A stretch of 64,000 bases of DNA from Nitrosospira multiformis (GTDB lineage: Bacteria; Pseudomonadota; Gammaproteobacteria; Burkholderiales; Nitrosomonadaceae). Position numbers and translations under genes: made by a program. How positions within the stretch are numbered: the first letter of the stretch is position 1; each line of letters begins with the position of its first letter. The stretch is from positions 62,001 through 126,000 of the forward strand of contig NZ_FOCT01000007.1 of NCBI RefSeq assembly GCF_900110185.1, written 5' to 3'. Positions 9,743 to 20,126 of this stretch are shown piece by piece. A model generated the notes under the pieces. It made no database searches and was not told the origin of the DNA. It was given only the letters and a program-made list of their open reading frames with translations.

Positions 9743-12700
9743 TCACTCGTTTTCGACGGTGGAAGGAGGGTTACCCGACGTGGTAGGGGACGCTCCAACT
9801 TCTGGCTGCCTGCGCCGATATGTCATTTTTCTTATCACTACGAAAAAGAGAGGTACGAAAAAGATGGCAAGAAAGGTCGCAGCCAGCATTCCCCCGAAAA
9901 CACCCGTTCCGATGGAATTCCGGCTGGCGGCACCCGCGCCGGAAGCGATCACCAGCGGAAACACACCCAGGATAAAAGCCATGGAGGTCATGATAATGGG
10001 ACGGAAACGAAGCCGTGCGGCCTCCATCGCCGCATCGAGCAGAGGCTCTCCGTTTGCATATCGCTGATTGGCGAATTCCACAATCAGGATCGCATTCTTC
10101 GCGGACAATCCGATCAATGTCACCAGCCCGATCTGGAAATAGATGTCGTTGGTCAATTCACGAACCCAGATAGCCAGTAATGCGCCTAAAATTCCGAACG
10201 GGATTGCAAGAATCACTGCGAGCGGAACTGACCAGCTCTCGTAGAGGGCGGCCAGCACCAGAAAGACCATGAGCAAGGCGAAGGCGAATACCAGAACCGA
10301 TTTCCCTCCTGCCTGGCGTTCCTGAAAGGATATTCCGCTCCAGTCGATCGTATAACCTTTTGGCGTCAATATCTCATCTGCGATCTGTTCCAGCGCATCG
10401 AGGGCTTGCCCCGAACTATAGCCGGGGGCAGCACCGCCCAGCACGAGTGCGGAATTGAATCCGTTGAAGTGGGTGACGGGGTCGGGTCCACTGGTGAATT
10501 CGGTGGTGATCACCGAATTCAGTGGAATCATGACGTGGCCCTTGTCGTTCCGCGCACGCACGTAAATTTTCTCGATATCCTCCGGCCTTGATCGGTACTC
10601 AGGCAGTGCTTCCGTCTGGACACGATAGATGCGGCCATATTTCACGAAGTCGTTGACATAAAGGTTGCCGAAATAAGCCTGCATGCTGTCGAAGACTTCG
10701 GAAATCGGCACGCCCAGAGCTTTGGCCCGTTCCCGGTCAACGCGGGCGTAAAGCCGGGGGGCGCTTACGCGAAAATTGGTGCTGGCAGCAGCGATAGCAG
10801 GATGTTCCACAGCCTTGGCGACGAATTTCTGGGTAATCTCGGCAAACTCTTTGAAATCGCCCCCGCTCGGATCCTGCACTTGTAGGGAAAAACCTCCAGT
10901 GGAACCCAGACCTCTGATGGATGGGGCATTGAAGGCAAGAATCAGTGCTTCCGGTATCTTGGCAAACTCCTGGAAGGCGGATGCGATAAGGCCGCTGACA
11001 TGTGCGTCATCACTCTTGCGCGTGTCCCATGACTGCAGCGGGACGAACATCGTCGCCTGATTCGCCCCCCGCGTGCCGAACACGAAGTTTTGCCCAGCCA
11101 GCGCATCCGTTGAGTGTATCGCGGGAATCGACAGGAAGTATTGTTCGATCTTGCGCAATACGTCTATCGTGCGTTCCTTGGAGGCTCCGTCCGGCAACTG
11201 GACAACGGTAATGAAATAACCCTGATCTTCTTCCGGGAGAAAACTGCCGGGGATCGTTCTGAACAGGCCAATGAGGACGAATACCAGCACGGCGAAAACG
11301 CAAAGGGCGATTAGGGAGCGTTTCAATACCATTCCAACGCCGGTTGTATAGCGTGCCTGCATCCAGTCAAACGACCGGTTGAACAGCTTCCAGTACTTTG
11401 CGGGCTCACCATGTCCCGGTTTGAGAATAAGCGCACAGAGCGCGGGGCTCAGGGTAAGCGCGACGAAGCCCGATAACGCAACGGACAGGGCAATGGTAAT
11501 TGCAAACTGTTTATATAATTCGCCCGTGATTCCACCCAGAAAAGCGACTGGAACAAACACCGCGCCCAGCACCAGGACGATGGCAATGACGGGGCCCGCT
11601 ACTTCATCCATGGCGATCCTGGCCGCCTCTTTGGGCGCTAACCCCTCCCGCATATGTCGCTCGACATTTTCCACTACGACGATCGCATCATCCACCACGA
11701 TCCCGATGGCAAGCACCATGCCGAACAGAGTCAGGGTATTGATTGAAAACCCAAGCGCTGCCATCCCGGCCAGGGTTCCGATCAGTGAAATAGGAACCGC
11801 GACCGCTGGAATGATCGTTGCCCTCCAGCTTTGCAGAAAAACAAAAACGACCAGTATGACAAGGAGCGTTGCTTCGACCAGCGTCTTCAGGACTTCCTTG
11901 ATGGAAACATCGATGAATATAGTAGTGTCATAGGGTATGTCGTAGGAGACACCGGCTGGGAAACTGCGCGCAAGCTTGTCCATTTCCTGGCGCACCCGGT
12001 GAACCGTATCGAGCGCGTTGGCGCCGGGGGCAAGAAAGGTCAGAAGAAAGGTATTGGGCTTTCCGTTCCATCTTCCTTCGAGATCATACGATTGCGCACC
12101 CAATTCCACTCTCGCTACATCCCGCATTCGCACCATGGAACCATCGGGATACGCCCTTACGATCATATCCTCGAATTCCTTCACTTCGCTCATGCGGCCC
12201 TGGGTAATGACCGGGATGGTAAGCTCCGTTCCCTTCGGCGAAGGCTCCCGTCCTACCCTGCCAGCGGGAAAATCCCGGTTCTGCTCGCGTACCACCGCCG
12301 CGATATCGGTGGGGGTGAGGTCCAGTTGCGCCATGCGGACCGGATCCAGGATTAGCCGCATGGAGTAATTCTGGCTACCGAAGATAATGGCATCCCCTAC
12401 GCCCGGAAGACGCTTGACGTTGTCAAGAACCCGCAGCAGGGCATAATTCGAGAGGTAAATGGTATCGTGCCGCGGATCGGAAGAACTCAGGGCAATGACC
12501 GCCAAAAGATCAGGCGATGTTTTTTTCACGGTTATACCCTGGCGCACGACTTCATCCGGAAGTTGCGGTTCGGCAAGGCGTTGCCGATTCTGCGTCTGCA
12601 CCTGCGCGATATCCACGTCTGTTCCGATCTCGAACGTGAGCTTCATGGTCATATGCCCATCGTTCGTGCTGGTGGATTCGTAATAAAGAAGATTATCGAT

Positions 12701-12916
12701 CCCAGGAAGCTGGACCTCGATTGGGCGGGCGACAGATTCCGCAACAACTTCCGCGCTCGCTCCCGGGTAATCGGCGTCGATCTGCACCATGGGGGGTGTG
12801 ATTTGCGGAAACTGCGCGATCGGCAGGCTTCTCAGCGCAACGAGCCCCACCACGACAATAATGATGGATAGGACGGAGGCGAAAATTGGACGATCAATAA
12901 AAAAGCGGGAGTTCAT
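9743..12916 (-). CDS. RND multidrug efflux pump, HAE1 family (second pump)
   Basis: This inner-membrane proton-driven transporter is of the AcrB/MexB type (1057 residues). It begins MNSRFFIDRPIFASVLSIII, the family's first membrane helix. The paired aspartates of the proton relay are in GIVVDDAIVVVEN. Large periplasmic porter domains follow helices 1 and 7. Late blocks such as GLVTLIGLSAKNAILIVEF are typical of HAE1 pumps. It overlaps the adaptor gene upstream by 4 bases, so the two are translationally coupled. It is the last gene of the five-gene efflux block and is convergent with cbbR. The substrate cannot be read from sequence; drugs, dyes, solvents or bile-like compounds are usual for the family. 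Confidence 0.95.
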   Translation of the reverse strand: MNSRFFIDRPIFASVLSIIIVVVGLVALRSLPIAQFPQITPPMVQIDADYPGASAEVVAESVARPIEVQLPGIDNLLYYESTSTNDGHMTMKLTFEIGTDVDIAQVQTQNRQRLAEPQLPDEVVRQGITVKKTSPDLLAVIALSSSDPRHDTIYLSNYALLRVLDNVKRLPGVGDAIIFGSQNYSMRLILDPVRMAQLDLTPTDIAAVVREQNRDFPAGRVGREPSPKGTELTIPVITQGRMSEVKEFEDMIVRAYPDGSMVRMRDVARVELGAQSYDLEGRWNGKPNTFLLTFLAPGANALDTVHRVRQEMDKLARSFPAGVSYDIPYDTTIFIDVSIKEVLKTLVEATLLVILVVFVFLQSWRATIIPAVAVPISLIGTLAGMAALGFSINTLTLFGMVLAIGIVVDDAIVVVENVERHMREGLAPKEAARIAMDEVAGPVIAIVLVLGAVFVPVAFLGGITGELYKQFAITIALSVALSGFVALTLSPALCALILKPGHGEPAKYWKLFNRSFDWMQARYTTGVGMVLKRSLIALCVFAVLVFVLIGLFRTIPGSFLPEEDQGYFITVVQLPDGASKERTIDVLRKIEQYFLSIPAIHSTDALAGQNFVFGTRGANQATMFVPLQSWDTRKSDDAHVSGLIASAFQEFAKIPEALILAFNAPSIRGLGSTGGFSLQVQDPSGGDFKEFAEITQKFVAKAVEHPAIAAASTNFRVSAPRLYARVDRERAKALGVPISEVFDSMQAYFGNLYVNDFVKYGRIYRVQTEALPEYRSRPEDIEKIYVRARNDKGHVMIPLNSVITTEFTSGPDPVTHFNGFNSALVLGGAAPGYSSGQALDALEQIADEILTPKGYTIDWSGISFQERQAGGKSVLVFAFALLMVFLVLAALYESWSVPLAVILAIPFGILGALLAIWVRELTNDIYFQIGLVTLIGLSAKNAILIVEFANQRYANGEPLLDAAMEAARLRFRPIIMTSMAFILGVFPLVIASGAGAASRNSIGTGVFGGMLAATFLAIFFVPLFFVVIRKMTYRRRQPEVGASPTTSGNPPSTVENE

Positions 12917-14148
12917 GACGATTTCCGGCCTGTTTCACTCTCGGGCTCGCCGTGACTCGTGGGATGATCCTCCTTGTACGGTATGGCCTTCACCGGGTTT
13001 CCAGGCTGGATCCGGTGTAATCCTTCCACGACCACTTGCTCGCCTGGGCGAAGACCGTTTTCGATCAACCAGTCCTTGCCATGCCAGGAACTCGCCGTGA
13101 CGGGTCGAGACTGCGCCTTGCTCTCGGCATCGACGACATAGACGAAGGAACCCTGGGGTCCCAGTTGCACAGCCCGTTGCGGAACCAGGATCGCATCTGT
13201 CCGGATATAACCCTTGACACGGACATGAACAAATTGCCCTGGATAAAAATAGGATTGCCCGGGAGAAAAGCTTCCCTCCGGATTCGGAAACGTGAATCTT
13301 CCCTCCAGCGTACCAGTTTCCGGTCGTATGGATACGTCGGAGAAATCGAGCACGCCTTCCTCCGGATACACGCTCCCATCGGAAAAGGTGATCACTCCCC
13401 GTAACTGGAAAATATCCGGCCTTTGCACTTTCTTCTCCGCCAGCTCACGCCGCCTTCTGAGAAGATAGCTCTCGGGAACATTGACATTGACGTACATGGG
13501 ATCGAGTTGGTCGATGGTGGTCAGCAGAGTTGTCTGGGCGGATACCAGGCGCCCCTCATAGAAATGGCTGCGTCCTATCCGTCCGTTGACCGGGGCTGTG
13601 ATGATCGTATTGTCCAGATCGAATTTTGCCCTGATCAGGTCGCTTTGCGCCGCCTCCAGTCCTGCTTTGGCTGCCAGCGTTTCCGCGACTGCATCATCGA
13701 CACTCTTGCGGCTGACAGCCTGTTCCTCCAGCAAGGGTTTTACGCGCGCCTCTTCCTGCTCTGCCTGAACGAGGCGGGCCTGGGCCTGCGCGACTCTCGC
13801 CTTTCCGCTGAAATAGGCCGCCTCGAAGGGCACCGGATCGATCAGGTAAAGCTTGTTGCCCTTCTTGACATTCGTCCCCTCGGTAAAAAAAACTTTCTTG
13901 ATTATTCCCGTCACCTGCGGGCGAATCTCGACGGGACGAAAAGCCTGGGTTTGCCCAATAAACTCAGGCTCGTCGGGAACAGTCTGCGTGGTGACGGTAA
14001 TTACTTCCACTTCGGGGACAGCTGGGGCCGGAACAGGCGGCGTTTTTTTGCAGCCGGAGAAAGAGGTCAGGATAAGGGCTGCGCCTATAGCGATGACAGC
14101 GGCGGCAGATGGGCGATTGAAAGGGGACGATGGGTGGGACAGATTCAT
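12913..14148 (-). CDS. RND efflux periplasmic adaptor lipoprotein (second pump)
   Basis: This membrane-fusion protein of the AcrA/MexA family (411 residues) would link the RND pump encoded just downstream to an outer-membrane channel. The N-terminus is a lipoprotein signal with Cys33 in FSGCKK. The order of parts is the usual one: a lipoyl-like half (VRPQVTGIIKKVFFTEGTNVKKGNKLYLIDP), an alpha-hairpin rich in Ala, Glu and Arg (about residues 115-185), the second lipoyl half (ITAPVNGRIGRS), then beta-barrel and membrane-proximal domains. Its stop overlaps the start of the pump gene. The gap of 127 bases to the channel gene upstream fits one operon. Confidence 0.93.
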   Translation of the reverse strand: MNLSHPSSPFNRPSAAAVIAIGAALILTSFSGCKKTPPVPAPAVPEVEVITVTTQTVPDEPEFIGQTQAFRPVEIRPQVTGIIKKVFFTEGTNVKKGNKLYLIDPVPFEAAYFSGKARVAQAQARLVQAEQEEARVKPLLEEQAVSRKSVDDAVAETLAAKAGLEAAQSDLIRAKFDLDNTIITAPVNGRIGRSHFYEGRLVSAQTTLLTTIDQLDPMYVNVNVPESYLLRRRRELAEKKVQRPDIFQLRGVITFSDGSVYPEEGVLDFSDVSIRPETGTLEGRFTFPNPEGSFSPGQSYFYPGQFVHVRVKGYIRTDAILVPQRAVQLGPQGSFVYVVDAESKAQSRPVTASSWHGKDWLIENGLRPGEQVVVEGLHRIQPGNPVKAIPYKEDHPTSHGEPESETGRKSS

Positions 14149-14275
14149 GTACGCGTCTCCTGCGGGCTGCCCTGAAAACCGAGGAGTAGCGATCCCCTGG
14201 TTAAGTGAGGGTGATGATAAGCAGTATTTTTATGGTAGATCAGTTTTCAGATCTGCCGGACTGATTCCTATGTTG

Positions 14276-15700
14276 TCAGACCGGCGTCCATCCGCCACCG
14301 AGCGCTTTGTATAGCTGGACCACGGATATCAGATGGAGGCGGCGCGTCGCCGCAAGCGCGAATTCTGCATCGAACAGATTCCGTTTGGCCAGTAGCACAT
14401 CCACGTAACTGGTAATACCCCCTTTGTAGCGCAGATCGGCGATATACAGAGCCGAGCGCAGTGCCTCTACCTGCTGTTCCTGCGCCTTGCGCTGTTCGTT
14501 GGCGGTGCTTACCGCCACCAGGGCATCCTCGACTTCCCTGAATGCGAGCAGGATGGTTTGTTCGTACTGGGCAAGCATCTGCCTGGCTTGTGCTTCCGCG
14601 GCACGCTGTTCCATTCCCAGAGCCTGCGCGTTGATTAATGGAACAGCCAAACCCAGTCCGCCTACCCCGAATTCGCTCCCTGAAAGGAGGAGATTGGACA
14701 GCGCCGGACTTGCCACGCCCAGGAAACCGGTAATATTGAGCTTGGGAAATCGCGCCGCCTTGGCTGCGCCAATCCGGGCAGTTGCCGCTGCAAGGGTTTG
14801 TTCCGCCTGCAGGATATCGGGGCGTCGCTGCAACAGTTCGGAAGGAAGTCCGGCTGGCACTTCTGGCGCCAGCAACTGCTCCGTGAGGGAGCGTCCGCGC
14901 TCTATCGAAACCGGATTTCTCCCCAGCAATACACTCAGTTCGTTTTCCTTCTGGGCAGTCAGCCGTTGCAGTTCTGCCACCCGGGTGGCCGCATTCGCGC
15001 GCTCAGCCTGGAACTGGTCGAGGTCAAGCCTGGAAATGACTCCTCCCCGCAGTTGGGCTTGCGCAAGTGCCACCGACTCCTCCCATGAGTGCAGGGCATT
15101 GCGCGCAATATCCATCTGCATATCGAATTGCAGGAGATCGAAATACGCCTGCGCTACCGAACTTACCAGGGTCAGGACCACAGCGCGCCGGTTTTCTTCC
15201 CGCGCCATCAAGTCAGCCAGGGCAGCTTCGTTCGAACGGCGGATGCGACCCCAGATATCGATCTCCCAATTCAGGGTTGTCTGACCGAAATAGCTGTAAG
15301 GCGTGGGAAATCCAGGGAACTTGAATCCCCCAAGGGTTCCGAAAACAGGTGCATTGGCATTTGCGTCCATCTTGGGAAGGAAATCCATGCGTGCAGTAGC
15401 AAGGCGCGCCTCCAGCTCTTCAACACTTGCTACCGCCTGCTTAAGGTCCTTGTTCTGGGCCAATGCGAGACGGATGAGCTGTTGCAGTTGATTATCATGC
15501 AGCAATTCCCACCAGGACAGGTTCGCAATGGATTGCCCCTCCGTTTGCGCCAAGCGAAACTTTTCGGATGTTTCGACATGAGGGCGAATATAGTCAGGTC
15601 CCATTGCACAGGATGCAAGGAGCAGAGTCGAGAGCAACAATCCCATCCTGCTCCGCAGGCGCTCTCTCATGCCACAACGGCTCGCCACGATGTTTCTCAT
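14276..15700 (-). CDS. outer-membrane efflux channel lipoprotein, NodT/OprM family
   Basis: This is a TolC-like outer-membrane factor (474 residues) that would form the exit duct of the tripartite pump. The lipobox LLASC places the acylated cysteine at residue 31 if the first ATG is used. It is followed by AMGPDYIRP, a hallmark of the NodT/OprM group. Two repeated OEP domains follow, with QAVASVEELEARLATARMD in the first half and AEQTLAAATARIGAAKAARFP in the second. The start overlaps the stop of the RND gene upstream by 4 bases. ATGs at residues 11 and 19 are possible alternatives. It is the only channel gene in a block with two pumps. Confidence 0.94.
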   Translation of the reverse strand: MRNIVASRCGMRERLRSRMGLLLSTLLLASCAMGPDYIRPHVETSEKFRLAQTEGQSIANLSWWELLHDNQLQQLIRLALAQNKDLKQAVASVEELEARLATARMDFLPKMDANANAPVFGTLGGFKFPGFPTPYSYFGQTTLNWEIDIWGRIRRSNEAALADLMAREENRRAVVLTLVSSVAQAYFDLLQFDMQMDIARNALHSWEESVALAQAQLRGGVISRLDLDQFQAERANAATRVAELQRLTAQKENELSVLLGRNPVSIERGRSLTEQLLAPEVPAGLPSELLQRRPDILQAEQTLAAATARIGAAKAARFPKLNITGFLGVASPALSNLLLSGSEFGVGGLGLAVPLINAQALGMEQRAAEAQARQMLAQYEQTILLAFREVEDALVAVSTANEQRKAQEQQVEALRSALYIADLRYKGGITSYVDVLLAKRNLFDAEFALAATRRLHLISVVQLYKALGGGWTPV

Positions 15701-18700
15701 GATGTTTCCTGGGACAGGTTTTCGACTGGCCTACCTTTATTTTTGCGCGAAAGCCACGTAAAAAACAAGGGAATAAATATCGTTGCAACAAAAGTGGCAA
15801 GCAGCATTCCCCCAAACACGCCGGTCCCCATGGAGCGACGCGCGGCAGCACCTGCCCCCGTGGCGATCAGTAGTGGCACGATACCCAGCACAAAAGCCAT
15901 GGACGTCATGACGATGGGCCGGAAACGCAAACGCGCAGCCTCGATCGCTGCCTGTGCCACAGGCAGACCTTCAGCCATTTTCTGCGTAGCAAACTCGACG
16001 ATCAGAATGGCATTTTTTGCAGCGAGGCCGATGAGCGTGATCAGGCCGATCTGAAAATAGATATCGTTCGGCATGCCTCGGGTCAAAACGGCAAGCAGGG
16101 CGCCCGCAAGAGCAAAAGGTACCGCCATGATAACGGCGAGCGGCAAGGCCCAGGTCTCGAACTGGGCAGCAAGAATGAGAAATACCATTATGATTGCGAA
16201 GCTGAAGGCAAAAATTGCGGCTGAGCCGGTCCGCTTTTCCTGATAAGCCTGTCCCGTCCACGCAATCTGGTAGTCATCCGGCAAATTTTTTGCCGCAATC
16301 TCCTCTACCAGCCGGATAGCGTCGCCTGAACTCACACCAGGCGCACCGCCTCCCAGAATCTTTGCGGCAAGGAGGCCGTTGTAGCGCTCGAGCTGCTCCG
16401 CGCCCACAATCGTGCTGAGTTTGCTGAGGGCGGACATGGGGACCATCGCGCCGGATTGTGAGCGTACATACACCCTGCCGAGATCTTCGGGATGCATCCG
16501 GTATTGCGGTTCTGCCTGCATTTGCACCCGGTAGGTACGACCGGAGTAATTGAAATCGTTGATATACAGCGAACCCATCGTACTTTGCAGCGTGGCGTAA
16601 ATGTCCGCGATTCTCACTTGCTGAGAAATCGCTTTTTCCTCATCCACTTCAACGAAGAATTGCGGCACGGTGGGACGGAAAAAGGTATTGATGCCAGCCA
16701 GCCTCGGTTCCTGGTTCAGTGCAGCGATAAGGTTGTTCACCACTGTGGATAATTGAACCGGATTAGCGCCCCCACGGCTTTGCACATAGACTTCGAAGCC
16801 GCCTGCGGTTCCCAGACCGCGGATGGCGGGCGGGTTGAAGGAGATCGCGATTCCATCCGGCTGCTGCATTCCGATACCCATCAGCTTCTGGATGATATCC
16901 TCCGCTGTTGCCTTCCGCTCCGACCAGTCCTTGAATGCGACGAACATGGTAGCAGAACTGGTTTTATTTCCGCCACCGATCAGATCGAAGCCGTTTACAA
17001 CGAATTGATGGGCCACGGCTGGATCATCCGCAATCCCCGCTCGCACCGATTCCGCCGTTTTTGTCGTTCTGGCCAGGGTGGCGCCATCCGGCAGAATGGT
17101 TGCGGTGACGACATAGCCCTGATCTTCCGGCGGCACGAAACTCTCCGGTACTGTTTTGAACAGATAGGCCGATAAGACAATGATACTTAGGAATACGAAG
17201 GCACCGATAACCTTATGCCGCAGCGTGATATTGACCATGCGGATATAAAAATTCGTCACCCGCTGAAAACCGCTGTTGAACGCAAGAAAGAACCGGGATT
17301 CACCGTGGGTATGCTTGAGCAGAATAGCGCACAAGGCAGGCGTCAAGGTCAGTGCCACCAGGCCGGAAATGGTGACCGCCACGGCGACGGTGACTGCGAA
17401 CTGGCGATACAGTTCGCCTGCGATTCCCCCCATGAATGCAACCGGCACAAATACGGCGCACAGTACCAGGACAATCGCAACCACCGCGCTTGCAACCTGT
17501 TCCATGGAGCGAATGGCAGCTTTCAGTGGCGGCAGCTTCTCTTCGTCCATCAGCCGCTCGATATTTTCCAATACGACGATTGCATCATCCACCACGATGC
17601 CGATGGAAAGCACCATGGCGAAAAGCGTAAGGGTGTTGATGGAGAAGCCGAATACCCACAATCCGGCAAAAGTGCCCACGAGGGAAATGGGCACGGCAAT
17701 AATGGGAATCAGCGTGGCGCGCCAGCTTTGCAGGAATAGATAAACAACCAGCAGAACGAGCGCCATCGCTTCGCCGAGCGTCTTGACCACCTCCCACATC
17801 GAAGCTTTGACGAACAGACTGGTATCGTACGGCACCACGTAGTCCATTCCCTCCGGAAAGTGTTTCTTCAGCTCTTCCATTTTGGCGACCAGCGCGTTTT
17901 TCGTGTCGAGCGCATTCGCACCGGGTTGCAGGAAGACGGGAATGCCGGCGCCGGGCTGACCATTCAAGGCCGTGCGAACATCATAGCTTTGCGCTCCCAG
18001 CTCAATACGGGCGACATCCTTGAGGTAGAGGACTCCGCGCGGACCATCCGCCCGCAAAATGATATCGCCGAACTGTTCAGGTGTTATCAGCCGACCTCTT
18101 GCATTTACGGTGTAAATCAGTTGCTGATCAGGCGGAGCCGGTTCCTGACCGATCTTGCCGGCAGCATATTGCGCGTTCTGTGCCTGGATAGCGGCAGTGA
18201 TGTCCGTGGTGGTCACGCCCAGTTGGGCCATGCGGTCGGGATGCAGCCAGATGCGCATGGAATAATCCTGGCCGCCAAAGACAGTTGCATCGCCCACTCC
18301 ATCCGTACGCCTCAGCTCGTCCATTATGTTGAGGGTGGCATAGTTGCTGAGATAGAGCGGATCATATTTGCCTTTCTCGGTCGAGATCAGCATGAAAACT
18401 ATCAGGATGTCGTTGGAGCGCTTCTCGATTTTCAGGCCGGTGCGGCGCACTTCATCCGGCAGTCGTGGTAGCGCGACGTTTACGCGGTTACTGATATTGA
18501 AAGTAGCCTGATCAACGTCCGTGCCGACCTCGAACGTTGCAGTAATGGTCAGCGTTCCGCTGGAGTCGGCGCTTGAGCTGAAATACAAAAGGTCCTGGAC
18601 ACCACTCAATTGCTCTTCGATGGGAGCGGCCACTGTTTTGGTCAAGGTTTCAGCGCTGGCGCCGGGATAGGTCGCGGTTATCAGCACTGTAGGCGGCGCG

Positions 18701-18813
18701 ATCTCCGGATATTGCGCAATGGGGAGCTGCAATGCGGCGGCGAGTCCGGCAAGGACGATGATAATGGAGATAACCGACGCAAATATTGGTCGCAGAATAA
18801 AAAATCTGGTCAT
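15697..18813 (-). CDS. RND multidrug efflux pump, HAE1 family (first pump)
   Basis: This is an AcrB-type inner-membrane transporter of 1038 residues. It begins MTRFFILRPIFASVISIII. The proton-relay aspartate pair is in SIGIVVDDAIVVLENIER. The late membrane block GLITLIGLAAKNAILIVEF is typical of HAE1. Features such as PDEVRRTGLKIEKRSNDIL resemble the MexF branch of the family. That would mean a broad drug range, but this is a resemblance only. It lies between its adaptor (34 bases upstream) and the channel gene (4-base overlap). It differs clearly in sequence from the second pump of this block, so the two are not a recent duplication. Confidence 0.95.
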   Translation of the reverse strand: MTRFFILRPIFASVISIIIVLAGLAAALQLPIAQYPEIAPPTVLITATYPGASAETLTKTVAAPIEEQLSGVQDLLYFSSSADSSGTLTITATFEVGTDVDQATFNISNRVNVALPRLPDEVRRTGLKIEKRSNDILIVFMLISTEKGKYDPLYLSNYATLNIMDELRRTDGVGDATVFGGQDYSMRIWLHPDRMAQLGVTTTDITAAIQAQNAQYAAGKIGQEPAPPDQQLIYTVNARGRLITPEQFGDIILRADGPRGVLYLKDVARIELGAQSYDVRTALNGQPGAGIPVFLQPGANALDTKNALVAKMEELKKHFPEGMDYVVPYDTSLFVKASMWEVVKTLGEAMALVLLVVYLFLQSWRATLIPIIAVPISLVGTFAGLWVFGFSINTLTLFAMVLSIGIVVDDAIVVLENIERLMDEEKLPPLKAAIRSMEQVASAVVAIVLVLCAVFVPVAFMGGIAGELYRQFAVTVAVAVTISGLVALTLTPALCAILLKHTHGESRFFLAFNSGFQRVTNFYIRMVNITLRHKVIGAFVFLSIIVLSAYLFKTVPESFVPPEDQGYVVTATILPDGATLARTTKTAESVRAGIADDPAVAHQFVVNGFDLIGGGNKTSSATMFVAFKDWSERKATAEDIIQKLMGIGMQQPDGIAISFNPPAIRGLGTAGGFEVYVQSRGGANPVQLSTVVNNLIAALNQEPRLAGINTFFRPTVPQFFVEVDEEKAISQQVRIADIYATLQSTMGSLYINDFNYSGRTYRVQMQAEPQYRMHPEDLGRVYVRSQSGAMVPMSALSKLSTIVGAEQLERYNGLLAAKILGGGAPGVSSGDAIRLVEEIAAKNLPDDYQIAWTGQAYQEKRTGSAAIFAFSFAIIMVFLILAAQFETWALPLAVIMAVPFALAGALLAVLTRGMPNDIYFQIGLITLIGLAAKNAILIVEFATQKMAEGLPVAQAAIEAARLRFRPIVMTSMAFVLGIVPLLIATGAGAAARRSMGTGVFGGMLLATFVATIFIPLFFTWLSRKNKGRPVENLSQETS

Positions 18814-18847
18814 GATTTATCCGGGGGTTTTCCGCCCGGTTTTTTGC

Positions 18848-20095
18848 TCAAGCGGGTTTGCCGGAACCGGAATCAGACTGGGCAGGAGGTGTTCCCGGCG
18901 CTTCTCCGGCCGCGTGAGGGGTAACGGGTGAGCCGGGGCGAAGCTTGATGATGTTATCGACAATGACTTTATCGCCGGCTTTGAGTCCGTCAAGAATTAC
19001 CCAGTCCGTACCCATCCACTTCCCGGTAACCACTGGCTGCGGAGTCGCTTCGTTTTTCTCGTTGATCACATACACTGACTGACCGCGGTCAGACGTTTGT
19101 ATTGCATTCTGCGGGACGAGGAATACACCGTCACGCTGGCCAACGACCACTTTCGCCCTGACAAACTGCCCCGGCAGCAATTGCTGTTCCGCATTTTCGA
19201 ACGTGGCGCGCAGTTGCTGCGTGCCCAGCAGCGGGTCGATCTGGCTGGCGGCGAAATTCAACTCCCCTTTCTTTTCGTATTCCGAGCCGTCCGGCAATAT
19301 CAAGGTCACTTGTTTTACCTTTTTCTCGTTCAGGGGACCGCCGAGCTGCATCAGTTCGTTATTCGACAGGCTGAAACGCACCCAGATCGGCGACAATTGC
19401 ACCAGCGTGGTCAAAAGGCTGCTGTTGGCTTCCACCAGTGCGCCTTCCGAAAACTGGAAGCGGCCTGAAATGCCATTGACCGGGGCGGTTACAGAGGTAT
19501 AGGAGAGACTGAGTTCCGCATCGCGCACGCGCACTTCGGCCTGCTGGAAGGCGGCGTGCGCAATCGCATTATCGGAGACCGCGTTATCATACTCGCGCTG
19601 GCTGATTGCCTGCGTATCCAGCAGGTCTTTCAGGCGCTTTTCTTCGCGCTCGGTCTGAATGATGCGGGCTTTCTGTTCTGCCAGTTGCGCCTTCGCCTGC
19701 GCAAGCGCATATCGGTAAGGTACAGGATCAATCAGAAACAGAGGTTGACCGGCTTTTACCTCTGCACCTTCCTCATACAGGCGTTTGAGCAGAATACCCC
19801 CCACCCGGGGACGTATTTCGACCTCCTTGGCGCCTTCGGTTTGGGCCACCGCTTCGGCACTGATCGGTACGCTGGTAGGCTGAACCTCGATTACGCTTAC
19901 GGGAAGGGCAGGTGGATGAGGGGGCGTTTCCGGCTTCTTGTCACAGCCTGACACCATAACGCTCAGGACGATGCTTGCAGCAACGCTTACGGCAAGCCGC
20001 GCGGCGGCGTGCAGGAGGCTGCGCGTTTTTGTTTTTATTTGGCTGCACATTAACGAGCTGCCGGGTTTGCTTTTATAATCCTGCGTGGCTGTCAT
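18848..20095 (-). CDS. RND efflux periplasmic adaptor lipoprotein (first pump)
   Basis: This is an AcrA/MexE-type membrane-fusion protein of 415 residues. The lipobox VMVSGC gives Cys51 when the ATG at 20095 is used. GGAG lies 5 bases upstream of that ATG, which favours it over the internal ATG at residue 16. The lipoyl half RVGGILLKRLYEEGAEVKAGQPLFLIDP, a coiled-coil hairpin (about residues 130-200) and the second lipoyl half VTAPVNGISGRF are in the usual order. The C-terminus is rich in Pro, Gly and Ser. It is the first gene of the efflux operon, next to the palindromic operator at 20127-20146 and divergent from the TetR gene. Confidence 0.93.
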   Translation of the reverse strand: MTATQDYKSKPGSSLMCSQIKTKTRSLLHAAARLAVSVAASIVLSVMVSGCDKKPETPPHPPALPVSVIEVQPTSVPISAEAVAQTEGAKEVEIRPRVGGILLKRLYEEGAEVKAGQPLFLIDPVPYRYALAQAKAQLAEQKARIIQTEREEKRLKDLLDTQAISQREYDNAVSDNAIAHAAFQQAEVRVRDAELSLSYTSVTAPVNGISGRFQFSEGALVEANSSLLTTLVQLSPIWVRFSLSNNELMQLGGPLNEKKVKQVTLILPDGSEYEKKGELNFAASQIDPLLGTQQLRATFENAEQQLLPGQFVRAKVVVGQRDGVFLVPQNAIQTSDRGQSVYVINEKNEATPQPVVTGKWMGTDWVILDGLKAGDKVIVDNIIKLRPGSPVTPHAAGEAPGTPPAQSDSGSGKPA

Positions 20096-20126
20096 CCATG
20101 CTCCGTGCAGCTAAATTTGGAACTTG

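Noticed and set aside
15089..16054. 321-codon plus-strand frame across the outer-membrane channel and RND genes
   Set aside because: It spans the junction of two well-supported minus-strand genes and has no family features.
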